The position numbers and the translations under genes were made by a program. From NCBI GenBank assembly GCA_964454295.1, contig CAYVTV010000005.1, positions 1-39,436 of the forward strand: a stretch of 39,436 nucleotides of DNA, given 5' to 3'. The stretch's first letter is position 1, and each line of letters opens with the position of its first letter. Of this stretch, positions 1 to 7,371 are shown one piece after another. The notes below the pieces were generated by a model. That model was not told the DNA's origin and ran no database searches. It was given only the letters and a program-made list of their open reading frames with translations. Origin of the DNA: CAYVTV01 sp964454295. Lineage in GTDB: Bacteria; Bacteroidota; Bacteroidia; Bacteroidales; GCA-2748055.

Positions 1-79
1 TGTTTGGTGGCGCCATTAAGGCTTTGCGTAGCGGGCGGACAAACAGGCCGCAGTTGTCATTTTCGGCGCATTTTCTTTG

Positions 80-109
80 GTTCTTTCTTTGGGCGTACAA
101 AGAAAGAAC
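80..109. repeat. perfect 12-bp inverted repeat (terminator-like hairpin)
   Basis: GTTCTTTCTTTG at 80-91 and its exact reverse complement at 98-109, separated by the 6-nt loop ggcgta. It may be a terminator or a repetitive hairpin belonging to whatever lies left of the window. No coding sequence could be supported in 1-130. Confidence 0.6.
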
Positions 110-130
110 AAGAAACTTTTGGATAAGCCA

Positions 131-374
131 GGATTAAGGTTAAGGTTAAGGTTGAGAACTAACCCGGGAAACGAGAAGCTTTTCTGCATCAATTACCCAC
201 CCCTAGCCTTCCGCTATCGCGGAACAAGCTTCCGCTGGTGCGGAACTAAATTTCCGCTATCGCGGAACTAAAGTCTCCCAGGAGGGGATTCGCTGTAAGC
301 TGCCCTGTGCCCGGATTGAGGCTGAGGTTGAGGCAAAGTTGAGGCTAAGGTTAAGGTTGAGGTTAAGGTCGAGG
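131..374. repeat. short-word repeats and triple TTCCGC hairpin
   Basis: Two arrays of the 6-nt word aggttR (about 135-156 and 313-374) flank three tandem hairpins TTCCGC-N4-GCGGAA at 209-224, 230-245 and 252-267, spaced 21-22 nt. Open frames here are repeat translations, not genes. The rest of 1-565 holds another repeat word (403-419) and the promoter region of the next gene. Confidence 0.7.
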
Positions 375-402
375 ATTTTTTAACCCGAAACGAGAAACAA
401 TA

Positions 403-419
403 AACGATAAACGATAAAC
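403..419 (+). repeat. 17-nt AACGATAAACGATAAAC word, copy 1
   Basis: Identical to 1740-1756 and the exact reverse complement of 1273-1289. The unit is the heptamer acgataa. It links the region before the regulator to the repeats that flank the first four-helix-bundle gene. Confidence 0.8.
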
Positions 420-511
420 CTTTCAGCTCTTCCCCGGCACCCTGTTCCCGGCCTTTTCCTCCTTCAATCCTCCTGCCATTATAATAAAATACAAAATATT
501 TAAAAAAAAAT

Positions 512-547
512 TTTGTTTTCTCCAGATAACGAGTAAATTTGTTACTC
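512..547 (+). promoter_or_regulatory. candidate Bacteroidetes promoter with overlapping palindrome
   Basis: TTTG at 512-515 and TAAATTTG at 534-541 match the Bacteroidetes -33 and TAnnTTTG -7 elements (18 nt between them, slightly short of the usual 19-21). The inverted repeat GAGTAA-N5-TTACTC (531-547) overlaps the -7 box and could be an operator. Autoregulation by the downstream winged-helix protein is an inference. Confidence 0.45.
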
Positions 548-565
548 AATAACTAACCTCTGCCG

Positions 566-1120
566 ATGCTCGACAGCCTTGTCACATCCCAGACCCGTAT
601 CAAGCTGCTGAAGAAATTCTTCCTTAACGGCAGCACCAGGGCTCACCTCCGTGGACTGGAGTCGGAATTCGGCGAATCATCAAATGCCATACGTGTCGAA
701 CTGAACCGCTTTGAAGGAGCCGGATTGCTCAACTCATACCCCGACGGCAACAAAAAGATCTACCAGGCAAATGCCAGACACCCGCTTTTCAGGGATATAC
801 ACAGCATTATCCTTAAAGAGACAGGCATCGACCGCGTGATCGAAAAAGTCATTCACCGGCTCGGCAGTCTCGATTGTGTATATCTCACCGGCGACTTCGC
901 CAGGGGAAAGGACAGTCCGGTCATAGAGCTCATACTCGTCGGGGCGGATATCGACAGGGAGTACCTGGCGAGGAAGGTTGTCCAGGCTGAGGAGATGGTC
1001 GGCAGGAAGGTCAGTTATATTGTACTCGAGCCCCGTGAGGCAGAAGGACATCTGGCAAAGCTCAAGCCGGCCGACCTGCTGCCGCTGTGGAAGTGTGACG
1101 ATGACGAAAAGGTTGAATAG
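566..1120 (+). CDS. winged-helix regulator with degenerate nucleotidyltransferase domain
   Basis: A 184-residue cytoplasmic protein. Residues about 1-80 read as a winged helix-turn-helix (LVTSQTRIKLLKKFF, then a recognition-helix region around ESSNAIRVELNRFEGAGLL). Residues about 90-165 resemble a MNT-type nucleotidyltransferase fold (LTGDFARGKDS followed by IELILVG). The catalytic acidic pair usually seen as SDID is replaced by PVIEL, so activity is probably lost and the domain may serve as a sensor. Proteins of this architecture are common just upstream of Bacteroidetes polysaccharide-export operons, and here the gene precedes wza. It is probably the locus transcriptional regulator. A promoter and a palindrome lie directly upstream (512-547). 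The codon use is more GC-rich than in the sugar cassette. Confidence 0.75.
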   Translation: MLDSLVTSQTRIKLLKKFFLNGSTRAHLRGLESEFGESSNAIRVELNRFEGAGLLNSYPDGNKKIYQANARHPLFRDIHSIILKETGIDRVIEKVIHRLGSLDCVYLTGDFARGKDSPVIELILVGADIDREYLARKVVQAEEMVGRKVSYIVLEPREAEGHLAKLKPADLLPLWKCDDDEKVE

Positions 1121-1123
1121 GAT

Positions 1124-1175
1124 TAAGTTTAATAGTTTCGGGTTTGAGGTTTCGGGTTTCGGGTTGAAGGCTTGA
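1124..1175. repeat. gggttTcggg word repeat downstream of the regulator
   Basis: Degenerate repeats of ttcgggttt follow the regulator stop. The rest of 1121-1325 has no gene. It ends in the inverted-word repeat at 1273-1289. Confidence 0.5.
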
Positions 1176-1272
1176 ACGGGTAAAAGAAACCCTTTACATC
1201 AAACAAAAAAATTGCAGTTAGTCCGGAAAAATCCTGTGACTGACGGGGCGAAAGCGTGCCGGAGAGTTTTTG

Positions 1273-1289
1273 GTTTATCGTTTATCGTT
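1273..1289 (-). repeat. left inverted repeat flanking four-helix-bundle gene 1
   Basis: GTTTATCGTTTATCGTT is the perfect 17-nt reverse complement of 1740-1756. The two copies enclose the gene at 1326-1712, so a transcript of the region could pair end to end. Confidence 0.8.
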
Positions 1290-1325
1290 CATCGTTTTTC
1301 GTACATCAGATTGTTTGGAAATTGA

Positions 1326-1712
1326 ATGAAAGTCACTAGATTTGAGGATCTTGAGATTTGGAAACTCTCAAGAGAGCTTTGTAAAGTGGTGTTTGAAATT
1401 ACATCCAGTGGTACTTTTAACCACGACTTCAAATTCAGAGATCAGATGAGAGCAGCCGCAGGATCATCAATGGATAATATAGCTGAAGGTTTCAACCGTG
1501 AAGGAAATAAAGAATTCTGCCAGTTTCTCTATATAGTATTGGGTTCAACCGGCGAAGTCAGATCACAATCATACCGTGCATTTGACTGGAAGTATATACC
1601 TGAGGAAAAATTTAATGACCTCATGGAAAGAACCGATGCAATATGCCGAAAAACCTACAATCTGATCCAACATCTTAAAGAATCAGACTCCAAGGGAATC
1701 AAATTCAGATAA
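1326..1712 (+). CDS. four-helix-bundle protein (23S rRNA intervening-sequence protein family)
   Basis: A 128-residue all-helical protein with the family signature: an N-terminal FEDLEIWKLSRELCK, a central SSMDNIAEGFNREG, then FCQFLYIVLGSTGEVRSQ. This is the S23/IVP-type family (TIGR02436-like), found as ORFs within 23S rRNA intervening sequences, as stand-alone genes, and related to the Avd accessory protein of diversity-generating retroelements. Function is unknown; RNA or nucleic-acid binding has been proposed for relatives. No reverse transcriptase or rRNA is present here. It lies between the regulator and wza and is flanked by perfect 17-nt inverted repeats (1273-1289, 1740-1756). It is clearly a paralogue of the protein at 7372-7761. 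Confidence 0.85.
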   Translation: MKVTRFEDLEIWKLSRELCKVVFEITSSGTFNHDFKFRDQMRAAAGSSMDNIAEGFNREGNKEFCQFLYIVLGSTGEVRSQSYRAFDWKYIPEEKFNDLMERTDAICRKTYNLIQHLKESDSKGIKFR

Positions 1713-1719
1713 CGCAAGC

Positions 1720-1777
1720 CCGACAAACGACAAACGAAGAACGATAAACGATAAACGATAAACGATAAACAATAAAC
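1720..1777 (+). repeat. right inverted repeat: acgataa heptamer array
   Basis: Several tandem copies of acRataa lie between four-helix-bundle gene 1 and wza. 1740-1756 is a perfect reverse complement of 1273-1289. TAA appears in all frames of the 7-nt unit. Confidence 0.8.
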
Positions 1778-1791
1778 CCTCCCCCATTCTT

Positions 1792-2586
1792 ATGAAAAAA
1801 ATAACCCCTTTTATCATAGTATCCATTCTTTTAGCAACCTCGTGCACAAGCCAGCGCGACCTCGCCTACCTCACCAACCTCCCCGAAACCTCCGGCGAGC
1901 AGTTCTTCCCCATGACCATCCCCGGCTACACGATCCAGCACCGCGACATCCTCTATATAACCATCAAAGCCATGACCCCCGACGGGACGATCCAGGATTT
2001 CCTGGCAGCCGGCGGCGGCCGTATGGGTACCTCAACCTATGCCTACAGTGAAGCCGGACAGTACCTGTATGGTTATTATGTCAGCAATGAAGGGGAGATA
2101 CTCGTACCCGTGCTCGGGACAATAAAAGTGGGCGGTCATACCCTTGACGAAGCCCGGGATATTATCCAGGAGGTCACCGGCAGGCATTTCAACAATGCGA
2201 CAGTCGAATGCAAGCTGCTGAGCTTCAAGTTCACGGTGATAGGAGAGGTGAGGGCTCCCGGCACTTATGTCAACTACAACAATTACCTGACGGCTCTTGA
2301 GGCCGTCGGCCGTGCAGGAGGCATCGGCGACTACGGCCGCCGCGACAGGCTCCTCGTGGTCCGTCCCGTCGAAGGCGGCACGAAGACCTATACTCTGAAT
2401 CTTCAGGACAAAGCCATCCTCTCCAGCGAAGCCTACTTCCTCCTCCCCAACGATGTCGTGATAGTACAGCCGCAGGATAAGAAGATCTTTAACCTTAACT
2501 TCCCGACATTCTCGGCGATACTGGCGACTGCGACTTCTATACTGTCGACGACGTTGTTGCTGATTAATTATTTTGCAACAAAGTAA
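1792..2586 (+). CDS. wza: polysaccharide export lipoprotein, Wza/SLBB family
   Basis: Outer-membrane component of exopolysaccharide/capsule export. The 264-residue protein starts with a lipoprotein signal (lipobox LLATSC, acylated Cys18). Residues about 45-140 form the polysaccharide-export domain, including YTIQHRDILYITIK and EGEILVPVLGTIKVGGHTL. An SLBB-like domain follows (FKFTVIGEVRAPGTYVNYN, then GRAGGIGDYGRRD). Residues about 240-262 are hydrophobic and form the C-terminal membrane segment typical of Bacteroidetes Wza proteins. Its partner wzc normally follows directly; here it begins 5.4 kb downstream beyond a repeat island. The 5' third is strikingly C-rich, as is the wzc 5' end. The stop codon is directly continuous with a repeat array. 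Confidence 0.9.
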   Translation: MKKITPFIIVSILLATSCTSQRDLAYLTNLPETSGEQFFPMTIPGYTIQHRDILYITIKAMTPDGTIQDFLAAGGGRMGTSTYAYSEAGQYLYGYYVSNEGEILVPVLGTIKVGGHTLDEARDIIQEVTGRHFNNATVECKLLSFKFTVIGEVRAPGTYVNYNNYLTALEAVGRAGGIGDYGRRDRLLVVRPVEGGTKTYTLNLQDKAILSSEAYFLLPNDVVIVQPQDKKIFNLNFPTFSAILATATSILSTTLLLINYFATK

Positions 2587-2588
2587 GA

Positions 2589-2901
2589 TAAGATAAAAGA
2601 TAAAAGACAAAAGACAAAAGTAAAAAGACAAAAGGGAAAGCCGGAGGAGAAGACAAAAGACAAAAGTAAAAAGACAAAAGGGAAAGCCGGAGGAGAAGAC
2701 AAAANNNNNNNNNNNNNNNNNNNNNNNNNNNNNNNNNNNNNNNNNNNNNNNNNNNNNNNNNNNNNNNNNNNNNNNNNNNNNNNNNNNNNNNNNNNNNNNN
2801 NNNNGACAAAAGTAAAAAGACAAAAGAAAAACCAAGACGATAGTATAGTTCTAATTTCTGTATTACTTTTATCTTTTATCTTAATAATAAAACCTCGTGC
2901 T
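2589..2901. repeat. gacaaaa/gataaaa heptamer array with gap
   Basis: Starts 2 nt after the wza stop. TAAGATAAAAGATAAAAG (2589-2606) is followed by a longer composite unit (gacaaaag words plus gggaaagccggagga) up to 2830, interrupted by 100 N. The exact reverse complement of 2589-2606 is at 2866-2883, with another at 3606-3623. No gene is visible in this 315-nt stretch. Confidence 0.85.
2705..2804. other. assembly gap (100 N)
   Basis: Exactly 100 N inside the gacaaaag array, so a placeholder of arbitrary size. The true repeat length is unknown. Confidence 0.97.
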
Positions 2902-3246
2902 ATGAAAAATGATCTTTGTGAAAGGCTTTTTGAATTTGCTGTCAGGGTAATAGAGTTCTTAAAGACTCTGCCGTATTCTCCGGAGAATAAAACTATCAGA
3001 ACCCAGCTTTCAAAAAGTGCCTGTTCGTCGGGTGCCAATTATGAAGAATCTCAGGGTGGTTCATCCAAGCCCGATTTTTCCAATAAAGTCAGGATCTCAC
3101 TTCGTGAAATGAGAGAATCAAATTACTGGCTGAGAATTGTAAAAAGAACTGTCCCTGAGACAAACCCCAGAGAAATTGACTACCTGGTAATGGAATCAGC
3201 GGAACTAAAGAAAATCCTTGGATCAATCGTCCAAAAAACACGGTAA
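2902..3246 (+). CDS. four-helix-bundle protein (IVP-like), second subfamily
   Basis: A 114-residue, predominantly helical protein. It begins LCERLFEFAVRVIEFLKTLP and carries the family centre TQLSKSACSSGANYEESQGG, followed by FSNKVRISLREMRESNYWL. It belongs to the same broad four-helix-bundle family as the genes at 1326 and 7372 but to a clearly different subfamily, so it is not a recent copy. Cellular role unknown. It is enclosed by gacaaaag arrays in direct orientation (2607-2830, 3259-3560) and by the inverted 18-nt pair 2589-2606/3606-3623. Start is the ATG after tcgtgct. No membrane or signal segment. Confidence 0.8.
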   Translation: MKNDLCERLFEFAVRVIEFLKTLPYSPENKTIRTQLSKSACSSGANYEESQGGSSKPDFSNKVRISLREMRESNYWLRIVKRTVPETNPREIDYLVMESAELKKILGSIVQKTR

Positions 3247-3258
3247 ATTATCTTAACC

Positions 3259-3560
3259 AAAAGACAAAAGGGAAAGCCGGAGGATCAAGACAAAAGACAA
3301 AAGTAAAAAGACAAAAGGGAAAGCCGGAGGATCAAGACAAAAGACAAAAGTAAAAAGACANNNNNNNNNNNNNNNNNNNNNNNNNNNNNNNNNNNNNNNN
3401 NNNNNNNNNNNNNNNNNNNNNNNNNNNNNNNNNNNNNNNNNNNNNNNNNNNNNNNNNNNNAAAGGGAAAGCCGGAGGATCAAGACAAAAGACAAAAGTTT
3501 AAAGACAAAAGAGAAAGTCGGAGGAGAAGACAAAAGACAAAAGTAAAAAGACAAAAAAGA
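3259..3560. repeat. composite gacaaaag / gggaaagccggagga tandem array
   Basis: Repeats a composite unit of about 43-47 nt: several gacaaaa words followed by gggaaagccggaggatcaa. It continues on the other side of the 100-N gap. It is the same word family as 2607-2830, so it forms a direct repeat around four-helix-bundle gene 2. Confidence 0.85.
3361..3460. other. assembly gap (100 N)
   Basis: Exactly 100 N within the composite tandem array. Real size unknown. Confidence 0.97.
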
Positions 3561-3579
3561 AATCTAAAGTGCAAATATC

Positions 3580-3833
3580 TTGGTTTTCAAACTTTTATCT
3601 TGTGACTTTTATCTTTTATCTTAATTTGAACTTGTGACTTTTATCTTTTATCTNNNNNNNNNNNNNNNNNNNNNNNNNNNNNNNNNNNNNNNNNNNNNNN
3701 NNNNNNNNNNNNNNNNNNNNNNNNNNNNNNNNNNNNNNNNNNNNNNNNNNNNNCTTGTGACTTTTATCTTTTATCTTAATTTGAACTTGTGACTTTTATC
3801 TTTTATCTTAATTTGAACTTGTGACTTTTATCT
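3580..3833. repeat. 32-nt tandem repeat (cttgtgacttttatc...) with gap
   Basis: A 32-nt unit beginning cttgtgacttttatc and ending cttaatttgaa repeats at least five times, counting copies on both sides of the N run. Each unit contains the 18-nt word CTTTTATCTTTTATCTTA, the reverse complement of 2589-2606. 3834-3900 is unremarkable non-coding sequence. Confidence 0.85.
3654..3753. other. assembly gap (100 N)
   Basis: Exactly 100 N interrupting the 32-nt tandem array. Copy number is unresolved. Confidence 0.97.
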
Positions 3834-3918
3834 TACCGAAAATCACCCGACTTCACCAGCGCCAGGGCATGCGAAGCAAATCACAAATCAACGAAATCCG
3901 ATATTTGGTTTCTCGATT

Positions 3919-3943
3919 AAGCAAATAAATCTTATATTTGCTT
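3919..3943 (+). promoter_or_regulatory. -7 box within a perfect inverted repeat (operator candidate)
   Basis: AAGCAAATA (3919-3927) and TATTTGCTT (3935-3943) are perfect inverted repeats with a 7-nt spacer. TATATTTG (3933-3940) fits TAnnTTTG and overlaps the right arm. No TTTG at correct -33 spacing was seen (nearest, at 3904, is about 25 nt away). The site ends 16 nt before the ATPase start. Confidence 0.4.
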
Positions 3944-3959
3944 TTCAGAATAAGCAATA

Positions 3960-5153
3960 ATGGAGTTCCTGATTGAAAAATATTATAATAAGCTGGATAG
4001 TGTTTCTCTTGATTTTACAAGGGGAATTGCAGATAACATCCATTGGGATACTCGTCTGATAGGTATAAGAGGAGCAAGAGGTGTCGGCAAAACTACTTTA
4101 TTGCTTCAACATTTAAAAAATAATTTTCCGCGTGACGGCTCTGCACTATATGTCACCCTTGACAATATCTGGTTTTCAAAAAACAGGTTAACTGATCTGA
4201 CAGACAGGTTTGTCAGACAGGGAGGAAAATACCTGTTTCTGGATGAGGTGCATAAATACCCTGAGTGGTCGAGGGAGATCAAGAATATTTATGACGATCA
4301 TCGCGGTCTGAATATCATATTTACGGGTTCATCACTTCTGGAGATTCTTGATGCCAGGGCTGATCTGAGCAGAAGGGCGGTTGTTTATTCCATGCAGGGA
4401 CTCTCTTTTCGTGAATATCTTAATCTGACCAACGGATTATCCCTGCCGGTATTGTTGCTGGATGATATCCTTGACAACCACATAGATATTGTAAGTGAAA
4501 TACTCCCACAGGTCAAACCGTTAAAATACTTTGGAACCTACCTTAAATCGGGTTATTATCCATTTTTCCTTGAAGGGCAGAACATTTATATTCAGAGGAT
4601 GGAAGAGGTCCTGAATATGATCCTGGATATTGAATTGCCGCTTCTGAGAAAAGTTGAGATATCTGCAATTCCCAAACTGAAGAAGTTATTGTTGTTAATT
4701 GCAGAATCTGCGCCCTTTGTGCCAAACATAAGCAAACTGGGAGAAAGAGCAGGCTTAACACGTAATACTGTAATATCTTATCTCGGTTATCTGGAAGAGG
4801 CAAATATTGTCAGGAATCTTTACAAAGACGCATCCGGAATTACAAGGTTACAGAAACCCGATAAGATTTTTCTTGAAAATACCAATCTCATTTACACATT
4901 ATCACCGGAAAATGTTAACACGGGCAATCTTCGGGAAACATTTTTCATTAACCAGATTGGAGAGAGTCACAAGGTTGGATATGCAGAACGGGGAGACTTC
5001 AGAATTAACGGTAAATATATCTTTGAAACAGGAGGTAAATCTAAACGCTACAACCAGATAAGGGACCTGGAAAACAGTTTCATTGTCTCCGATGATATTG
5101 AATACGGAACAGGCAATCGCATCCCGTTATGGCTGTTCGGATTTTTATACTGA
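3960..5153 (+). CDS. AAA-type ATPase, DUF4143-containing family
   Basis: A 397-residue cytoplasmic P-loop ATPase. Walker A is GARGVGKTT (residues 38-46), Walker B YLFLDEVHKYPEW (91-103), a sensor-like FTGSS (121-125), and then GLSFREYL (about 147-154), which is characteristic of this family. Residues about 240-290 resemble a winged helix (SKLGERAGLTRNTVISYLGYL). The C-terminus carries a DUF4143-like nuclease-fold remnant ending in a GKYIFETGGKSKR strand-and-loop. Such ATPases are widespread in Bacteroidetes and archaea as lone genes, often mobile or toxin-antitoxin-like; the function is not established. It has its own candidate promoter and lies in the island between wza and wzc, so it is probably unrelated to polysaccharide synthesis. 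Confidence 0.8.
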   Translation: MEFLIEKYYNKLDSVSLDFTRGIADNIHWDTRLIGIRGARGVGKTTLLLQHLKNNFPRDGSALYVTLDNIWFSKNRLTDLTDRFVRQGGKYLFLDEVHKYPEWSREIKNIYDDHRGLNIIFTGSSLLEILDARADLSRRAVVYSMQGLSFREYLNLTNGLSLPVLLLDDILDNHIDIVSEILPQVKPLKYFGTYLKSGYYPFFLEGQNIYIQRMEEVLNMILDIELPLLRKVEISAIPKLKKLLLLIAESAPFVPNISKLGERAGLTRNTVISYLGYLEEANIVRNLYKDASGITRLQKPDKIFLENTNLIYTLSPENVNTGNLRETFFINQIGESHKVGYAERGDFRINGKYIFETGGKSKRYNQIRDLENSFIVSDDIEYGTGNRIPLWLFGFLY

Positions 5154-5249
5154 GCAGCTGCGTAACGAGCCCGTCATAAAGATCATAACGGGTATGAGAA
5201 GAATCACAAATCAGGGAAATCCGATTCTCGATTTTTGATTTAATATAAT

Positions 5250-5660
5250 TGTTCCAGAGTTCCAAAGTTCCAGAGTTCCAAAGTTCCAAAGTTCCAGAGT
5301 TCCAAAGTTGGATTTTAACATTGAAACATTGAAACATTGAAACCTTGGAACATTGGAACAATAAACCGAGGCACTCCGCACACGTCAGAGACAATCTTGA
5401 ATGCACTTCATTAAGTTCCAGAGTTCCAAAGTTCCAAAGTTCCAGAGTTCCAGAGTTCCAGAGTTCCAGAGTTCCAAAGTTCCAAAGTTCCAAAGTTCCA
5501 GAGTTGGATTTTAACCTTGAAACCTTGAAACATTGAAACATTGAAACATTGAAACATTGAAACATTGAACCGAGGCGCTCCGCGCCGAGCTCGGCGAAGC
5601 CAAACCTTGAAACCTTGAAACATTGAAACCCTGAAACATTGAACCGGGGCGAAGCCGGGT
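5250..5660. repeat. composite array: gttccaRa words, junction, attgaaac words, GC-rich hairpin unit
   Basis: Two copies of one composite structure. [gttccaaa/gttccaga]n (5255-5307 and 5415-5505) is followed by the junction gttggattttaac and then [attgaaac/cttgaaac]n. The left words are near reverse complements of the right words, so each copy could fold as a long imperfect hairpin around the junction. GC-rich units (gaaccgaggcgctccgcgcc..., about 5567-5606 and 5642-5670) are interspersed. No gene is supported in 5154-5797; the open frames here only translate the repeat. Confidence 0.85.
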
Positions 5661-5724
5661 TCGCCGACTATGTCGGCCGTATTCCGAAGGCAATCTCTAA
5701 ACATATTTCCGTTGCCCGAATATC

Positions 5725-5773
5725 GTAACAGCAGTTACCGTAACAATGGTTACATTAAAATTATATATATTTG
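5725..5773 (+). promoter_or_regulatory. tandem palindromes GTAAC-N4-GTTAC x2 and a -7 box
   Basis: GTAACagcaGTTAC (5725-5738) and GTAACaatgGTTAC (5740-5753) are two identical-arm palindromes in tandem, 15 nt apart. TATATTTG (5766-5773), matching TAnnTTTG, follows, then the ATPase start at 5798. This looks like a double operator for a dimeric regulator. No good -33 element was seen. Confidence 0.45.
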
Positions 5774-5797
5774 ACAGACTAATTTGAAGGATCAGAG

Positions 5798-7108
5798 ATG
5801 GAATTCATTGGTCGTGATAAAGAACTCGAATTATTGCACGACATCAGGATAAGGTCAGCAAACAGTTCCATGATGACGGTCATAACCGGACGACGGAGAG
5901 TCGGTAAAACCACGTTGGCCCTTAAGGCTTTTGGAGCACACCCTTTTCTATATCTTTTTGTCGTCCGTAAAAATGAAACATTACTATGCCGGGAGTTTAT
6001 TGAAGAAATTGCTCTGTGCCTGAAGATCAATGTTTTGGGAGAGTTTAACAGCTTTGCACGACTTTTTGAATATTTGCTGATCCAATCACAGACTTCACCG
6101 TTCACCCTTGTTATTGATGAGTTCCAGGAATTTTCACATGTAAACAAATCGGTTTTCAGCGAAATGCAGAAGCTGTGGGATAAGCATAAGACAACAGCCA
6201 GGATAAACCTTGTACTGTGCGGTTCGGTTTATTCAATGATGAAAAGGATATTTGAACATGAAAAGGAACCTCTTTTCGGCAGGGCTAACGAACATATTAA
6301 TCTGAAACCATTTAATGTTAACGTAATAAAGGACCTCCTCACAAAAGGTTTCCCGGGTATAGGAATGAAGGATATCCTTGCTTTTTACACAATAACAGGT
6401 GGTGCTGCTAAATATGTGGAATTGTTCTATGATAAAAAGATTGTTACCCTGAAAAGAATGCTCGACGAAATATTCAGGGAGAATTCACTGTTGATTGATG
6501 AGGGAAAAAATATTCTTATCGAAGAATTTGGGAAGGATTATACTATTTATTTTTCAATACTCGGCCTTATTGCCTCTTCAAAGACATCAAGGCCTGAGAT
6601 GGAATCAATTCTTCTGAAAGATATTGGAGGATACCTCGACAAGCTTGAAAACGAATATAACATAATCCAAAGTACAAGACCTCTTTTAGCAAAGCCCGGT
6701 GGCAGGGTACAGAAATATGTCATTAATGATAATTTTCTTTCATTTTGGTTTCGTTTCATCTATAAGTACAGGAGTGCTGTTGAGATTGGTAATTTTAAAT
6801 ATGTCCGGAATGTTGTGGAACGGGATTTTGACACATACAGCGGACTATTCCTTGAAAAATATTTCAGGGAGAAACTGGCTTTATCTGGTAACTACACGTC
6901 TATTGGCAGCCATTGGGAAAGAGGTAATCGTAATGAACTTGATATCGTAGCCATTGACGAACATGTTGGTAAGATTCTTATCGCTGAAGTGAAAGTAAAC
7001 AAGACCCGTTTCAGAATAGAACTACTTCGTGAAAAAGCTGAAAATTTCATCAGAAAATTTCCTGATTATGAAATTGAATTGAAATCACTTTCACTGGAAG
7101 ATATTTGA
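5798..7108 (+). CDS. archaeal-type AAA ATPase with DUF234 nuclease-like C-terminus
   Basis: A 436-residue cytoplasmic ATPase of the ATPase_2/DUF234 type. It opens with FIGRDKELELL, typical of the family, followed by Walker A GRRRVGKTT (31-39) and Walker B VIDEFQEF (105-112). LCGSVYSMM is a sensor-1-like strand. The middle region is helical with a winged-helix part. Near residues 370-400 the pattern ERGNRNELDIVAID followed by ILIAEVKVNK fits a PD-(D/E)xK nuclease fold (E-LD-EVK). It is a different family from the ATPase at 3960. Biological role unknown; family members are often found as isolated, laterally transferred genes. A double palindrome lies upstream, and the gene ends 5 nt before a perfect hairpin (7114-7132). 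Confidence 0.8.
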   Translation: MEFIGRDKELELLHDIRIRSANSSMMTVITGRRRVGKTTLALKAFGAHPFLYLFVVRKNETLLCREFIEEIALCLKINVLGEFNSFARLFEYLLIQSQTSPFTLVIDEFQEFSHVNKSVFSEMQKLWDKHKTTARINLVLCGSVYSMMKRIFEHEKEPLFGRANEHINLKPFNVNVIKDLLTKGFPGIGMKDILAFYTITGGAAKYVELFYDKKIVTLKRMLDEIFRENSLLIDEGKNILIEEFGKDYTIYFSILGLIASSKTSRPEMESILLKDIGGYLDKLENEYNIIQSTRPLLAKPGGRVQKYVINDNFLSFWFRFIYKYRSAVEIGNFKYVRNVVERDFDTYSGLFLEKYFREKLALSGNYTSIGSHWERGNRNELDIVAIDEHVGKILIAEVKVNKTRFRIELLREKAENFIRKFPDYEIELKSLSLEDI

Positions 7109-7113
7109 ACCGA

Positions 7114-7132
7114 TCCCGGCATTATGCCGGGA
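7114..7132 (+). terminator. hairpin after the DUF234 ATPase
   Basis: TCCCGGCAT-t-ATGCCGGGA is a perfect 9-bp inverted repeat starting 5 nt after the stop. There is no U-run, so it is either a stabilising 3' hairpin or a REP-like element rather than a classical intrinsic terminator. Confidence 0.4.
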
Positions 7133-7201
7133 GAGCTCACCGTAGGCGAAGCCGAAGGTAAACCCTGAACCGAGGAGCAACGCGACAGGCTCACCGAAGC
7201 C

Positions 7202-7267
7202 AAACCCTGAAACCCTGAACCGAGCCGCAGGCGAGCTCGGCGAAGCCAAACCCTGAAACCCTGAAAC
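7202..7267 (+). repeat. 66-nt direct repeat, copy 1
   Basis: Identical over 66 nt to 7866-7931. It consists of aaaccctg words around a GC-rich core (cgagccgcaggcgagctcgg). The two copies enclose four-helix-bundle gene 3. Confidence 0.9.
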
Positions 7268-7331
7268 ATTGAAACCTTGAAACCTTGAAACCTTGAAACC
7301 TTGAAACATTGAAACATTGAAACATTGAACC
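7268..7331 (+). repeat. attgaaac/cttgaaac octamer array
   Basis: About seven tandem 8-nt units, ending in gggttccaaagttg just before the four-helix-bundle gene. The 8-nt period puts TGA in all three frames. Confidence 0.8.
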
Positions 7332-7371
7332 GAGGGTTCCAAAGTTGTAAGGTTATATAAGTAAAGATATT

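Noticed and set aside
77..549. Open frames on both strands near the left end
   Set aside because: Their sequence is made of translated repeat words (for example RLRLRL) and hairpin arms, with no recognisable domain.
1326..1712. True 23S rRNA intervening sequence
   Set aside because: No rRNA sequence flanks any of the four genes; they are between protein genes.
2032..3554. Minus-strand frames crossing the N runs (phenylalanine/leucine-rich)
   Set aside because: Opposite-strand readings of gacaaaag repeats and wza, running through unknown bases.
2589..3833. CRISPR array
   Set aside because: Units are contiguous or composite without unique spacers, and no cas genes are present.
5080..5704. 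Several minus-strand open frames encoding FNVSMFQCF- and LELWNFGT-type peptides
   Set aside because: These are translations of gttccaRa and attgaaac octamers; the period of 8 nt keeps frames open on the minus strand. The same applies to 7066-7342 and 7641-7913.
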